DNA of 33,293 nucleotides from Parabacteroides distasonis (lineage in GTDB: Bacteria > Bacteroidota > Bacteroidia > Bacteroidales > Tannerellaceae): NCBI RefSeq assembly GCF_004793765.1, contig NZ_SRYM01000048.1:1-33293 (forward strand), written 5' to 3'. The stretch's first letter is position 1, and every line of letters begins with the position of its first letter. A program made the position numbers and the translations under genes. Shown in pieces: positions 15,042 through 24,357 of the stretch. The notes under the pieces were generated by a model, which saw nothing but the letters and a program-made list of their open reading frames with translations, was not told where the DNA came from and made no database searches.

Positions 15042-17318
15042 TTATTTAGGCATCGGAGCGGCAGAAGGAGGAGGGGTTCCCAGTCCCCATTCCTTGTTCG
15101 CTTTCGGGCCCATCTCTAACTCTAACAAACCACCAGCGGCGATATCGCTATGATTAAACCAAGGCTGGTTCAAGATTACACCGTTCAACTTAGCGGATTG
15201 TACGTATTTATTTTCATCGGACGCATTATTCGCACGGATCTCGAACGTATTGCCGTTACCCATATCCACTTTCACGTCGGTAAACATCGGGCTACCGATA
15301 TTATAGGAAGGAGAACCCGGAGTCACCGGATAGAACCCCATTTGGCTGAAGACAACGAAAGCGGACATACCGCCACCGTCCTCATCACCCGGCACACCCA
15401 TCAAATCATTACGGAACCATTGATTCAATAAAGTACGGATACGTTTCTGAGTCATCCAAGGCTTACCCGCATAATTATACAAGTACGGGATATGCAAACT
15501 CGGCTCATTCGCCATAGAGAACATACCTACGTTACCCGTATGATCCGGAAGCGTGGAATAGAATTGCCATTTAGACATACCCAGCGGCGTATTGAACATG
15601 GAATCCAAGGCAGAGGTAAACGCCTCATTACCCCCGATCAAGGAGATCAAGTCACCGATATTATGCTGTACGTCCCAACGATAGACATATCCGTTATTCT
15701 CATCATAATAATCACGGGCACCTAGGCCGCCATCATAACGGTAGTCCAACGGATAGATAAACTTACCGTCCTTATCTTTCGGATGGAAGAAACCTGTCTC
15801 CGGATTAAATACATTCCGGTAGTTGTAAGAACGACGCAGATAATAATCCGCCTCGTCTTTCTTTCCCAATTCTTGAGCGATCTGAGACAAACACCATTCA
15901 TCATAAGAAGTACCTAAAGTCACAGCGATCGGCTGACGTTTTTCCCAAATGGATACGTTAGGCACCGTCTCTTTCTCTCCTGGTCTCAATGCGGGAATAT
16001 AGCCATGTTCCTTGTAGAAATCATCCAACCAACCGGCGGGAGCGGCAGACCACGGGATCAGGGTCTTTTCCTCGATGCCTTTCTTGCAAGCGATATAAGC
16101 CTTTTCCAACTCAAACCCGCGCAAGCCCTTGCGGTAAGCGTCGATCACGGTAGCGACGGCATGGTTTGAGTTCATACGGCGTGTATCTCCTGTCACCTCC
16201 GGGAAGGTAGGCATCCAGTCGGTACCCATCTGCTCCGCCATCAAAAGGAAAGAGTTGATAATATCATTCTCTCGTTCGGTATCGATCATGGCACGCAAGG
16301 GATGCGTAGCACGGTAGGTATCCCAAATCCAGTCGTCCGTATAGAAAGGCCGTCCGCCATCCTCATGGATCTTTCCATCGAAAGCACTATAATAGTGTCC
16401 GTCCTCACTCAAGTTTATCGGGCGTTCGTAACAACGATATAAAGAGGTATAGAATACGGTCTTCTCATCCTTGGTGCCGCCTTGTACTTGTATTTTACCT
16501 AAAGCATCATTCCAATCATTGTGAGCGATCTTCGCTACCACATCCACGTCGTAAGCGGCAATCTCACGCTCCAAGTTCTTCTTCGCTTGTTCCTCGCTGA
16601 TAAAAGAGATACCGTAACGAACACCAAGTTTCTTCACGTCATCCCCGAAGGAAAGGGCGACAGCGGCATTGGTACCTTCCACGGAGGTCTCATTATATTT
16701 GACACTGCCGTCCGACAATACACCCGCTTTCACAGGCTTCTGGTTCGTCTCGGCATATAAAAAGACTTTCGTTTTCTTATCTATATATTGATAACCGCTT
16801 ACAGCGTTACCATTTACTTGTAGCTGTCCGTTACGGCTGTTAAATACCAAATAAGCTGGCCCCTCTTTCTCGAAAGTGAGCGAATATACGGCACTTTGAT
16901 GGGATGGGGCAAAATCTACGTCGATTTCCTCGTTATCCAAATATACCTGATAACGGTATGGCAGGATCTTCTCCCGGTCATAGCTATAAGCGATCACGGA
17001 GCGCAAGCCGGATTCGTCACCTTGATAAGGGCATAAATTGAACGCAGAACGCTCACGATGGTTTGTCACGATAATAGGTAAACCACCCAGACGGTCGCCC
17101 GTGAAGTCCGCACGTTCCGGATATACACGTAGCATACTGTTCGGCAAATGCACGGTCGGGAAAGTAGGCACCAATAAATGGCTGATGTTTCCCATATAAG
17201 GATTCACGTAATCCACCGGGTCCATCGCAGAAGGAGAAGTCCCTCCCCCACTGGTACATGATACCCATAGGAAGACGGAAGCCAAAAGGGCCATCGAAGT
17301 TTTAAACTTTGTCTTCAT
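15042..17318 (-). CDS. GH92 alpha-mannosidase lipoprotein (third in operon)
   Basis: This 758-residue calcium-dependent exo-alpha-mannosidase of family GH92 has a lipoprotein signal (WVSC). The N-terminal beta-sandwich domain begins VDYVNPYMGN, and the C-terminal (alpha/alpha)6 domain carries the active site. YDENNGYVY (about 533-541) holds the likely acid Glu, and GDEDGGGMSAF (about 637-647) holds acidic residues expected to be the base. It is the most divergent of the three. ENNGYVYRW replaces the EGNGWHY/EGNSWHY of its neighbours, and MSAFVVFSQ replaces the Trp version. This suggests a different linkage or substrate. It follows the middle gene by 119 bp, a gap containing a GCCGGG/CCCGGC hairpin (17359-17377). 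Confidence 0.93.
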   Translation of the reverse strand: MKTKFKTSMALLASVFLWVSCTSGGGTSPSAMDPVDYVNPYMGNISHLLVPTFPTVHLPNSMLRVYPERADFTGDRLGGLPIIVTNHRERSAFNLCPYQGDESGLRSVIAYSYDREKILPYRYQVYLDNEEIDVDFAPSHQSAVYSLTFEKEGPAYLVFNSRNGQLQVNGNAVSGYQYIDKKTKVFLYAETNQKPVKAGVLSDGSVKYNETSVEGTNAAVALSFGDDVKKLGVRYGISFISEEQAKKNLEREIAAYDVDVVAKIAHNDWNDALGKIQVQGGTKDEKTVFYTSLYRCYERPINLSEDGHYYSAFDGKIHEDGGRPFYTDDWIWDTYRATHPLRAMIDTERENDIINSFLLMAEQMGTDWMPTFPEVTGDTRRMNSNHAVATVIDAYRKGLRGFELEKAYIACKKGIEEKTLIPWSAAPAGWLDDFYKEHGYIPALRPGEKETVPNVSIWEKRQPIAVTLGTSYDEWCLSQIAQELGKKDEADYYLRRSYNYRNVFNPETGFFHPKDKDGKFIYPLDYRYDGGLGARDYYDENNGYVYRWDVQHNIGDLISLIGGNEAFTSALDSMFNTPLGMSKWQFYSTLPDHTGNVGMFSMANEPSLHIPYLYNYAGKPWMTQKRIRTLLNQWFRNDLMGVPGDEDGGGMSAFVVFSQMGFYPVTPGSPSYNIGSPMFTDVKVDMGNGNTFEIRANNASDENKYVQSAKLNGVILNQPWFNHSDIAAGGLLELEMGPKANKEWGLGTPPPSAAPMPK

Positions 17319-17437
17319 TTTGTCGATTATTAATTCGTTAATTATTCTTTGCTTCTCAGCCGGGTACTTTCCCCGGCAATCCGTGAGACAACGTCTAACG
17401 GGTAACAGAGCAAACCGCTCACTGGTAAGGGAGCTAG

Positions 17438-19708
17438 TTACTCAGCCGTCTTCGGACGACTTTCCGGGGCAGCTCCGAATTCCTTATTCGGCGTGTTGCC
17501 CATCACAAAGGTAAGATTTCCTCCCTTCATGATATCATCATACAGAATATAAGAATTGTTATAAGGTTTACCATTTAACAACACGGATTGGATATATACA
17601 TTCTCCTTGCTGTTGTTTTGGGCTACGACCTCAAAAGTCTTACCTTCCGGCAAATGAACGGAAGCCTTATCGAATAACGGGCTACCGAACACGAACACGC
17701 CATTGGAAGGATTCACTTGGTAAAATCCCAAAGCAGACATGATATGCCAAGCGGACATCTGGCCACAGTCCTCATTTCCAATCACGCCCTCAGGCTGGTC
17801 GGTATAGAACACATCTTGAATGTAACGAACTTTCTCGGCTGTCTTCCATTGTTCGCCGGCATAAGGATACAAGTAAGTAACATGATGGCTCGGCTCATTT
17901 CCATGGGCATACATACCGATCAAGCCACTGATATCCGGAGAGGCGTTCTCTCCCAACTCACCTTCCACCAAGAACAAAGAATCCAGTTTCGAGATAAACG
18001 GAGCGTCGCCACCCATCAACTCGATCAAGCCTTCCGGATGCTGAGGTACGAAGAATGTATAATGCCAGCCATTTCCCTCACAGAAATCACCTACGCTATG
18101 TACGGACTGGATCGGATCGTACGGCGTACGCCAGCTACCATCATCCATTTTCGGACGGATAAAGTTGATATCCTTATCAAAATACTGCGTATAGTACTTA
18201 CCCCGTTTCAAGTAATTCTGATAATCCTCCGTTTTTCCCATTTTTTTCGCCATCAAAGCGATACCCCAATCATCGGCGGCGTATTCCATCGCAATAGAAG
18301 TAGCCTCGCGCACCTTATCACAAGGGATATAACCTTTTTCCAACACGTACGGCACCCCATTTTGTTTCTCATAAACAGAGGAAGCAATCATATAACGATA
18401 CGCACGGTCGGCATCAAAGCCGGTAAAACCTTTCAGATAAGCATCCGCAATAATAGGCACAGCACTATATCCCGGCATTTGGTTCGTCTCACCACCAATC
18501 AACGGCCAGATCGGTAATTTCTCTTGCTGGTCATAAATGCTCAACATCGAGTTTACCAAATCCGACACATATTGAGGCTTGATAATCGTGAACAACGGAT
18601 GCAAGGTACGATAGGTATCCCATAAAGAGAAAGTAGAATAGTTCTTCCAAGTATTGTTCGTATACACCTTATCATCATGGCCACGGAAATCACCATTCAC
18701 ATCGCAATACAATGTCGGAGCGATAAACGCATGGTACATGGCGGTATAGAAAATTTTCTTGGCACGCTCATCTTTCGTATCGATGGAGACACAAGATAAT
18801 TGATCATTCCATTTATCAATAGCCTCGTTACGAACCTTGTCGAAATCCCAATGAGAAAGCTCCGCACGTAAGTTAGCCAAAGCATTCTCGCAACTCACGG
18901 AAGAGATAGCGACCTTTACCAAGGCGGTCGGGGCATCTCCCTTAAAGGTAATCACTCCCTTAACGGACTTGCCCGTCAACTCATCATTACCTACGACCTC
19001 ATCATCATTGAATACAGCTAAGAACTCGATCGGTTGATCACATTTCAAAGTAAAAAACACTTTGTGACGTGGGCTCCAACCTTTGGAAAAACGGTACCCC
19101 TCGATCGTGTACTCATCAATCTTCTTCAAATAAGTGTCATACGCTTTATCACCGATACCTTCCTTCAAGTTGATCAAGAGGCGATGCTCGCTTCCCGACG
19201 GATACGTATAACGATGTAAGGCTACACGCTCGGTTGCCGTCAACTCCGCTTTTACGCCATTATCCATCAGCAAAGAGTAATATCCCGGAGCTACGGCTTC
19301 GTTGGCATGTTTATAATAGGAAGAAGCGGCTCCCTCTATATTATCTTGCTCGCCACGGGCGGTACGTACCTCGCCCGTATAAGGCATCAGAAGGATATCC
19401 CCCAGATCAGAACATCCGGTTCCGCTCAAATGCGTATGACTAAATCCGATAATGATACTATCGGAGTAATGATAACCGGAACACCAGTCCCATCCCTTAA
19501 AAATATTCTGAGGACCTACTTGAACCGCTCCAAATGGAACGTTCGCCCCGACAAATACGTGTCCGTGTTCTCCCGATCCGATATAAGGATCTACATATGC
19601 GGTAAAGTCTGTCTTGTTTTCCGTCTTCTCCGGTGTAGCACAGGAGTATGCGAAAAATGTCAGGCATATCGCTATGCCTGACATTAATGGTTTGTGAATG
19701 AAATTCAT
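17438..19708 (-). CDS. GH92 alpha-mannosidase lipoprotein (second in operon)
   Basis: This 756-residue GH92 exo-alpha-mannosidase has a lipoprotein signal with lipobox AYSC, so it is probably a periplasmic or surface-anchored enzyme acting on mannose-rich N-glycans or yeast mannan. The beta-sandwich domain starts YVDPYIGSGEHGHVFVGA. The catalytic domain has CEGNGWHYTFF (about 537-547, acid Glu), HGNEPSHHVTYLY (sugar-binding loop) and GNEDCGQMSAWH (about 641-652, base region). Its arrangement resembles characterised Bacteroides GH92 enzymes; the exact linkage cannot be read from sequence. It lies 9 bp downstream of the first GH92 gene, clearly in one operon. Confidence 0.95.
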   Translation of the reverse strand: MNFIHKPLMSGIAICLTFFAYSCATPEKTENKTDFTAYVDPYIGSGEHGHVFVGANVPFGAVQVGPQNIFKGWDWCSGYHYSDSIIIGFSHTHLSGTGCSDLGDILLMPYTGEVRTARGEQDNIEGAASSYYKHANEAVAPGYYSLLMDNGVKAELTATERVALHRYTYPSGSEHRLLINLKEGIGDKAYDTYLKKIDEYTIEGYRFSKGWSPRHKVFFTLKCDQPIEFLAVFNDDEVVGNDELTGKSVKGVITFKGDAPTALVKVAISSVSCENALANLRAELSHWDFDKVRNEAIDKWNDQLSCVSIDTKDERAKKIFYTAMYHAFIAPTLYCDVNGDFRGHDDKVYTNNTWKNYSTFSLWDTYRTLHPLFTIIKPQYVSDLVNSMLSIYDQQEKLPIWPLIGGETNQMPGYSAVPIIADAYLKGFTGFDADRAYRYMIASSVYEKQNGVPYVLEKGYIPCDKVREATSIAMEYAADDWGIALMAKKMGKTEDYQNYLKRGKYYTQYFDKDINFIRPKMDDGSWRTPYDPIQSVHSVGDFCEGNGWHYTFFVPQHPEGLIELMGGDAPFISKLDSLFLVEGELGENASPDISGLIGMYAHGNEPSHHVTYLYPYAGEQWKTAEKVRYIQDVFYTDQPEGVIGNEDCGQMSAWHIMSALGFYQVNPSNGVFVFGSPLFDKASVHLPEGKTFEVVAQNNSKENVYIQSVLLNGKPYNNSYILYDDIMKGGNLTFVMGNTPNKEFGAAPESRPKTAE

Positions 19709-19717
19709 CTTAATTGC

Positions 19718-22072
19718 TTATTTCTTCTTTTTACTAGGTTTTACTGAAATAGGGGAAAGTTTATTGATCCCTTCCTCGTTTACGGAGAATGAGTAAGGCA
19801 TATCCTCCGGATTAATACCACGATTCATATTCGGCTTGTCACCCATCTTGAAGTCGATCACGCCACCCTTAAACAAATCGTTATGATCCAGATAATTCTT
19901 AGTGTAGTTCTTGCCGTTGAACGTCATGGATTCGATATAGATATTTTTATCGCTGTTGTTCGGGGCATTGATCACCAAGTTGTTTCCATTCTCAAAATGG
20001 ATCGTAACCTTCTTGAACAACGGAGCACCCAACACATATTGGGTCGTACCCGGAGCGACCGGATAGAATCCTAACGCTGAGAATACATACCAAGCGGAAG
20101 TCTGGCCATTATCCTCATCACCGCAATAACCATCCGGACCCGGAGTATACATCTTATTCATTACTTGACGCAACCAATATTGAGCCTTCCAAGGTTGACC
20201 CGCATAGTTGTATAAATAAATCATATGCTGGATCGGCTGGTTACCGTGAGCGTAGTTACCCATATTCATCACGGTCATCTCGCGGATCTCGTGGATCACA
20301 CCACCGTAGTAGCTATCATCGAACAAAGGCGGTACAGCAAATACGGAGTCAAGCATCATCACAAATGAATCCTTACCGCCCATCAAGTCGATCAATCCCT
20401 GAGGATCGTGGAATACAGACCATGAATAGTGCCAGCTATTACCTTCCGTGAAAGCGTCACCCCATTTCAGCGGAGAGAACGGAGCCATGAACTCGCCATT
20501 CTCATTCTTGCCACGCATCAACTTGGTTTCCTTGTCGTACAGGTTCTTATAGTTCAACGCACGACGGGCATATAATTCCAACTCCTTTTTCGGACGGCCT
20601 AGTTGTTTAGCGATCTGCCAGATACACCAGTCATTGTAAGCATATTCTAATGTACGGGCAGCATTCTCGTTAATCTTCACATCGTAAGGAACATATCCTA
20701 ACTTATTATAATATTCATGCCCCAGACGTCCTGTAGAGGAGATCTTCGGATGAACATTTTCCGTACCATGAATCAAACCTTTATATAGAGTCTCCAAATC
20801 GTCAACTTTCACGCCTTTCATATAAGCGTCTACCAAGATAGATGCCGAGTTATTACCGATCATACAACCACGATGGCCCGGACTTGCCCATTCCGGGAAG
20901 AAGCCGCTTTCCTTATACGTATTAATCAAGCCCTCTTGCATTTCCTTGTTTACAGACGGGAACATCAAGTTCAAGAATGGGAACAAACTACGGAACGTAT
21001 CCCAAAAGCCGGTATCGGTAAACATATAACCCAGTAATACCTCACCATTATACGGACTGTAATGAACCACCTCGCCTTGAGCGTTGATCTCATAGAACTT
21101 ACGAGGGAACAACAATGAACGATAAAAGCAAGAATAGAAAGTACGGTATTGATCCAAATCTCCCCCTTCAACCTCGATCTTGCTCAGATGCTCATTCCAA
21201 ACATCCTTACCTTTCTGAACCAAGGTATCAAAGTTATCGTTACCTAATTCCTTCATATTGATAGCGGCCTGATCAAAGCTAATAAATGAGGAAGCCACCT
21301 TAGCGTGGACGATCTCACCTTTCTTCGTCTTGAAACCGATAACGGCTCCTACATGATCACTCGTTTGTTCTTTCGTACCCTCCTTCAAGGAAGCGTCGGC
21401 AAATGTAGCTTCGTACGTGAAAGGTTTATCAAACTCAATCACAAAGTAATTCTTGAAATTATCGGGAACCCCACCGCTATTCTTCGTTGAATAACCGATG
21501 ATCTTATTTTCCTCCGGAATAACCTTGATATAAGAGCCCTTATTCAAGGCATCCACAACGATGTATGAATGATCATTCTCCGGGAATGTGAAACGAAACA
21601 TAGCCGCACGATCTGTCGGAGTTAATTCCGTCACCACATCATGCTCCGCCAAATATACCTTATAATAATAAGCCTTGGCGATCTCTCCTTTGTGAGAGAA
21701 CCAGCTCGCACGTTTATCTTGGTCGAACTCTGGTTTACCAACCACCGGCATGATTGCGAATTGTCCATAATCATTGATCCACGGACTTGGTTGATGGGTT
21801 TGTTTAAAACCACGGATCTTGTTTGCCGTATATACATACTGCCATCCATCTCCCATCTTACCTGTCTGAGGAGTCCAGAAATTCATACCCCACGGACGAG
21901 CGATCGCTGGATAGGTATTTCCTGTAGACAACTCAAAGGTAGACTGTGTACCCATTAATGGGTTCACATACTCCACTGGATCAAAAGTCTCTTTCTCAGC
22001 CGCTTCCGCAGGTTTTCCAACCCACACCAGCATCGTCGCTAAAGCCAAAGCCCAAACGCTTTTTTTCTTCAT
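19718..22072 (-). CDS. GH92 alpha-mannosidase (first in operon)
   Basis: This 784-residue GH92 enzyme has a Sec signal peptide (cleavage probably after PAEA) and no lipobox, unlike its two neighbours, so it is probably soluble in the periplasm. Motifs include VEYVNPLMGT at the start of the beta-sandwich domain, TEGNSWHYSW (about 538-548), HGNQPIQHMIYLYNYAGQPW and GDEDNGQTSAWYVFSALGFY (about 646-665). NQPIQH here versus NEPSHH in the second gene may change linkage preference (inference). The C-terminus is Lys-rich (PSKKKK). Its promoter coincides with the edge of a mobile element at 22242-22251, so the insertion may have altered control of the operon. Confidence 0.94.
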   Translation of the reverse strand: MKKKSVWALALATMLVWVGKPAEAAEKETFDPVEYVNPLMGTQSTFELSTGNTYPAIARPWGMNFWTPQTGKMGDGWQYVYTANKIRGFKQTHQPSPWINDYGQFAIMPVVGKPEFDQDKRASWFSHKGEIAKAYYYKVYLAEHDVVTELTPTDRAAMFRFTFPENDHSYIVVDALNKGSYIKVIPEENKIIGYSTKNSGGVPDNFKNYFVIEFDKPFTYEATFADASLKEGTKEQTSDHVGAVIGFKTKKGEIVHAKVASSFISFDQAAINMKELGNDNFDTLVQKGKDVWNEHLSKIEVEGGDLDQYRTFYSCFYRSLLFPRKFYEINAQGEVVHYSPYNGEVLLGYMFTDTGFWDTFRSLFPFLNLMFPSVNKEMQEGLINTYKESGFFPEWASPGHRGCMIGNNSASILVDAYMKGVKVDDLETLYKGLIHGTENVHPKISSTGRLGHEYYNKLGYVPYDVKINENAARTLEYAYNDWCIWQIAKQLGRPKKELELYARRALNYKNLYDKETKLMRGKNENGEFMAPFSPLKWGDAFTEGNSWHYSWSVFHDPQGLIDLMGGKDSFVMMLDSVFAVPPLFDDSYYGGVIHEIREMTVMNMGNYAHGNQPIQHMIYLYNYAGQPWKAQYWLRQVMNKMYTPGPDGYCGDEDNGQTSAWYVFSALGFYPVAPGTTQYVLGAPLFKKVTIHFENGNNLVINAPNNSDKNIYIESMTFNGKNYTKNYLDHNDLFKGGVIDFKMGDKPNMNRGINPEDMPYSFSVNEEGINKLSPISVKPSKKKK

Positions 22073-22241
22073 GATATAGCTATTAAATTAATAATATAAT
22101 TTATCCGTTTTTGTGTTTTATATTCATAGTTAGATTATGAATATCCATTTAATTAACATGAATAGAAAGTGATTCTCGTGTCATTTATTTAGAAATATCC
22201 CTTTCTTTCTTATGAATTTCTAGCATTATACAAATTTCTTT

Positions 22242-22251
22242 GCAAAGTTAC
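22242..22251 (-). promoter_or_regulatory. GH92 operon -7 box overlapping a CTnDOT-like attachment core
   Basis: On the minus strand this reads GTAACTTTGC. It contains a TAACTTTG -7 box for the GH92 operon. It also fits the GTANNTTTGC core used by IntDOT-family conjugative transposons. Sequence to its right has an element-like organisation leading into an integrase gene, so it is proposed as the left junction of element A. Confidence 0.6.
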
Positions 22252-22570
22252 TACAAAAAAGTGAAATGCGGAAAGATATAGCGATAGAATTGAGTTACAG
22301 TGGTTTCAGTCGTGCTTCCGATTATTCGTGAAGCCATTGCAATCACCGCTGAAGCCAAATCAGGACGCCGCTACGTTACTTATCCGTAACCATGTCCGAA
22401 AGGGCGACAGACGGACACGGATGGCGAAACAAGGCGTTAAGGGTTAGTGAATTACTGACAACTCACGCAACAAATCCGGTTACGAAAAAAGATTGCGCCG
22501 TTCCTCCCCGTTTTGCGTACCGGCAACGGACTCTTCACCAACTAATTTTGAACCTAAAAAATTAAGGACG
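22252..22570. other. Left end of element A, 5' region of its integrase
   Basis: About 320 bp lie between the proposed attachment core and the integrase ATG. They hold a short open stretch ending REAIAITAEAKSGRRYVTYP (stop at 22387-22389), a TGTCCG/CGGACA hairpin (about 22393-22417), a 57-codon ORF and a -7 box TAATTTTG (22543-22550) for the integrase. The base composition is richer in G+C than the AT-rich stretch just left of it. Confidence 0.5.
22392..22565 (+). CDS. Possible 57-codon ORF upstream of integrase
   Basis: ATG at 22392 opens a 57-residue reading frame (MSERATDGHGWRNKALRVSE...) ending TAA at 22565, only 5 nt before the integrase ATG and 2 nt after the stop of the preceding open stretch. 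The tight packing is suggestive. However, the integrase -7 box lies inside it and I recognise no family, so it may be a chance frame. Confidence 0.25.
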   Translation: MSERATDGHGWRNKALRVSELLTTHATNPVTKKDCAVPPRFAYRQRTLHQLILNLKN

Positions 22571-22615
22571 ATGAAGAGTACATTTTCAGTAATCTACTAC
22601 CTCAAAAGAGCTTGA
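22571..22615 (+). pseudogene. 5' fragment of element A integrase
   Basis: ATG at 22571 begins MKSTFSVIYYLK, the usual start of IntDOT-like integrases. After 12 codons the frame enters element B and stops (R, A, stop). The matching remainder is at 32172-33192. Joining the two at the shared CTACCTCAAA restores MKSTFSVIYYLKRQVVKKDG without a frameshift. Confidence 0.85.
22597..22606 (+). repeat. Left direct repeat (attL core) of element B
   Basis: CTACCTCAAA here is repeated exactly at 32172-32181. The two copies bound the 9.6-kb element and lie at the same codons of the interrupted integrase gene (Tyr-Leu-Lys). Confidence 0.8.
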
Positions 22616-22892
22616 CACCAAATTATGTGCTGACGTTGAGTAATTTACATTAATGTTACGCTCTGTCGGGTTACGATTTGCCAACTTGCAGATTTCATCG
22701 GATTTCTCAGTCTTGCTTTTTTCAAATAACGCTTTAACTGTGCAAAAATACAAAATGTAATCAAAAAATTCTTTCAGTCAGCTAAACTTTGACTGTATTT
22801 AACTGTTTCGAATTCCCTATTATTTGTTTCTCACTATTTGCTGGATGGATTTTGTTATCCAATAATTAACTGTTTTTTTATAATTGGATATA
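22607..22892. other. Left noncoding end of element B
   Basis: About 290 AT-rich bases have no convincing gene. GGGTTACGATTTG lies at 22668-22680. A leftward box TATTTTTG (22743-22750) would transcribe out of the element. A CAGTCA/TGACTG hairpin lies at about 22777-22796, and a TATCCAAT/ATTGGATA stem past the stop of the neighbouring gene may act as its terminator. Confidence 0.5.
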
Positions 22893-23288
22893 TCATTCAA
22901 TTGGCACGATGATTCTTTTATCAGGTTCTTGAGACCATTGCACTTGGTATGTTTTTCCATTAATTTGGTCAAGCATGATGAAATTATAATTATTGGTTGT
23001 TGGATATAAAATAAAGCGTCCATTGACTTCTTCGTCTTTCCATACAACTGAATATAAAGATAGTGCTGTTTCAAAACGTTTGTCATCTTCAAACGACCAT
23101 TGCACTTGCCAAATACGACCATTCCTTGTATCAAGTTTCAGAAATGTCCACATATTAGTTGTCGGATATAGTTTATATCTTGCAACTTCATCAACACTTC
23201 TAACAACTGTTGCAGAGTCTGTAACAGTTTGTGCGTATAATGTGTAAAACATCATCAAGAAAGCACTTATGATAAATAGTCTTTTCAT
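22893..23288 (-). CDS. Secreted protein with two 40-residue repeats
   Basis: This 131-residue protein has a signal peptide (MKRLFIISAFLMMFYTLYAQ). Two internal repeats follow: YKLYPTTNMWTFLKLDTRNG...QVQWSFEDDKR and FILYPTTNNYNFIMLDQING...QVQWSQEPDKR. The shared pattern is LYPTTN-x3-F-x2-LD-x2-NG-x3-QVQWS-x-E-x-DKR, suggesting two small beta-sheet units. I know similar proteins only as uncharacterised Bacteroidales proteins. I start at the second ATG because the first (23312) overlaps the upstream gene and precedes the signal peptide. It is the last gene of the regulator-HNH operon, 10 bp after the HNH gene. Confidence 0.75.
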   Translation of the reverse strand: MKRLFIISAFLMMFYTLYAQTVTDSATVVRSVDEVARYKLYPTTNMWTFLKLDTRNGRIWQVQWSFEDDKRFETALSLYSVVWKDEEVNGRFILYPTTNNYNFIMLDQINGKTYQVQWSQEPDKRIIVPIE

Positions 23289-23298
23289 ATCATGTCTA

Positions 23299-24354
23299 TT
23301 AACAATAATCATCTATTCCGTCTTCACCTTCCCATTTAAGTCCCTGAGCCAAAGTAAGAGCCTTTTGCGCACCTTGTTCCTCAAAGAACGTTGTTCCTTC
23401 ATGCACGTATTTCCCGTCCTCAAATGTTATAGTAATCATTGAGAACTTCTTTATTCCATCATCTGCATGTGTGATTATCACAAGGCGATTATCATTACAT
23501 GATGCAAAATCATCTATAAAATGTGTGGCATATTGATTTTTAGTTATGACAGCACCTTTTTTCAAGTTGTTCAGATAAGTGGTCAGTGGCCTATCTCCAA
23601 CTTCAGAAGGACAGAGTGGGAATTCTGTTGGTGTACGCCAATATCTTTGCATGGCATTAGGTGTTAATGATTCGGTCAGGCTATCTGTGTGCGAATCAAT
23701 ACTAATCATATTGCCAATTTGTTCCGAAGTTACATTTATATTATGTTGTTCTCTCTCAAAAGGAGATTTCTTCTCTTCCCTTCCATAAGGAGTATAAATC
23801 CATTCTCCAATAGCTCCGCCTAAAGATTTCTCATTATTTTTTGTTTCTGCCCAGGCGCACAATCTTTCGTAAGAGGCTTTTGCTTCTTCCGGTGTTACGG
23901 TTCTCATCCATTCATAATTTGGATTGTCATCGACAAACTCCTGTATTATTGAAGGGTCATTCACAAAAGCCTCAATGCTCCCACAAAGATATTCTATTTT
24001 CTTTCTTGTTATCGGATTGTTCAACGCATTTTCTAACTTTGTCAGCCATCTGAGGTTTTGAGGTCTGTTGTTCCTGCGGTTGGTATCAATGTGATCAACG
24101 ATGTGCTGAGGTGTGGGAGGTTCGCCAAGAAAAGCGAAAGCCACAATTCGATGTACCCGTTCTGTCCCAATTTCCATATATCCAGTATTCTCATTTGGCT
24201 TTCCGAAAGTCCACGTATTATCATCTTTCCTTATACGCTTTCCTTCTCGTGCATGGCGTAATACAGCTCCGTTATCACGAACGGAATAATGTTCTCCTTT
24301 ATAAGAACATTCTTTTATTTCCGTATAATCATTCAGAATAGAATGTATATTCAT
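23299..24354 (-). CDS. HNH endonuclease-domain protein
   Basis: This 351-residue protein has an N-terminal HNH module of the phage/homing type: VHRIVAFAFLG, then HIVDHIDTNRRNNRPQNLRWLT (about 67-106). The His-Asn-rich core would bind one metal ion and nick DNA. The rest (about 120-351) matches no domain I know; it includes an acidic/polar middle and a C-terminal DDGIKKFSMITITFEDGKYVHEG stretch. It sits 3 bp after an XRE-like regulator and 10 bp before the secreted repeat protein, in the cargo zone of element B. A role in defence, element competition or DNA processing is possible, but nothing here proves one. Confidence 0.75.
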   Translation of the reverse strand: MNIHSILNDYTEIKECSYKGEHYSVRDNGAVLRHAREGKRIRKDDNTWTFGKPNENTGYMEIGTERVHRIVAFAFLGEPPTPQHIVDHIDTNRRNNRPQNLRWLTKLENALNNPITRKKIEYLCGSIEAFVNDPSIIQEFVDDNPNYEWMRTVTPEEAKASYERLCAWAETKNNEKSLGGAIGEWIYTPYGREEKKSPFEREQHNINVTSEQIGNMISIDSHTDSLTESLTPNAMQRYWRTPTEFPLCPSEVGDRPLTTYLNNLKKGAVITKNQYATHFIDDFASCNDNRLVIITHADDGIKKFSMITITFEDGKYVHEGTTFFEEQGAQKALTLAQGLKWEGEDGIDDYC

Positions 24355-24357
24355 TGT

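Noticed and set aside
22300-22389. Open stretch ending REAIAITAEAKSGRRYVTYP as a gene
   Set aside because: It is only about 30 codons with no ATG and no recognised family. It was kept as a note on the end of element A.
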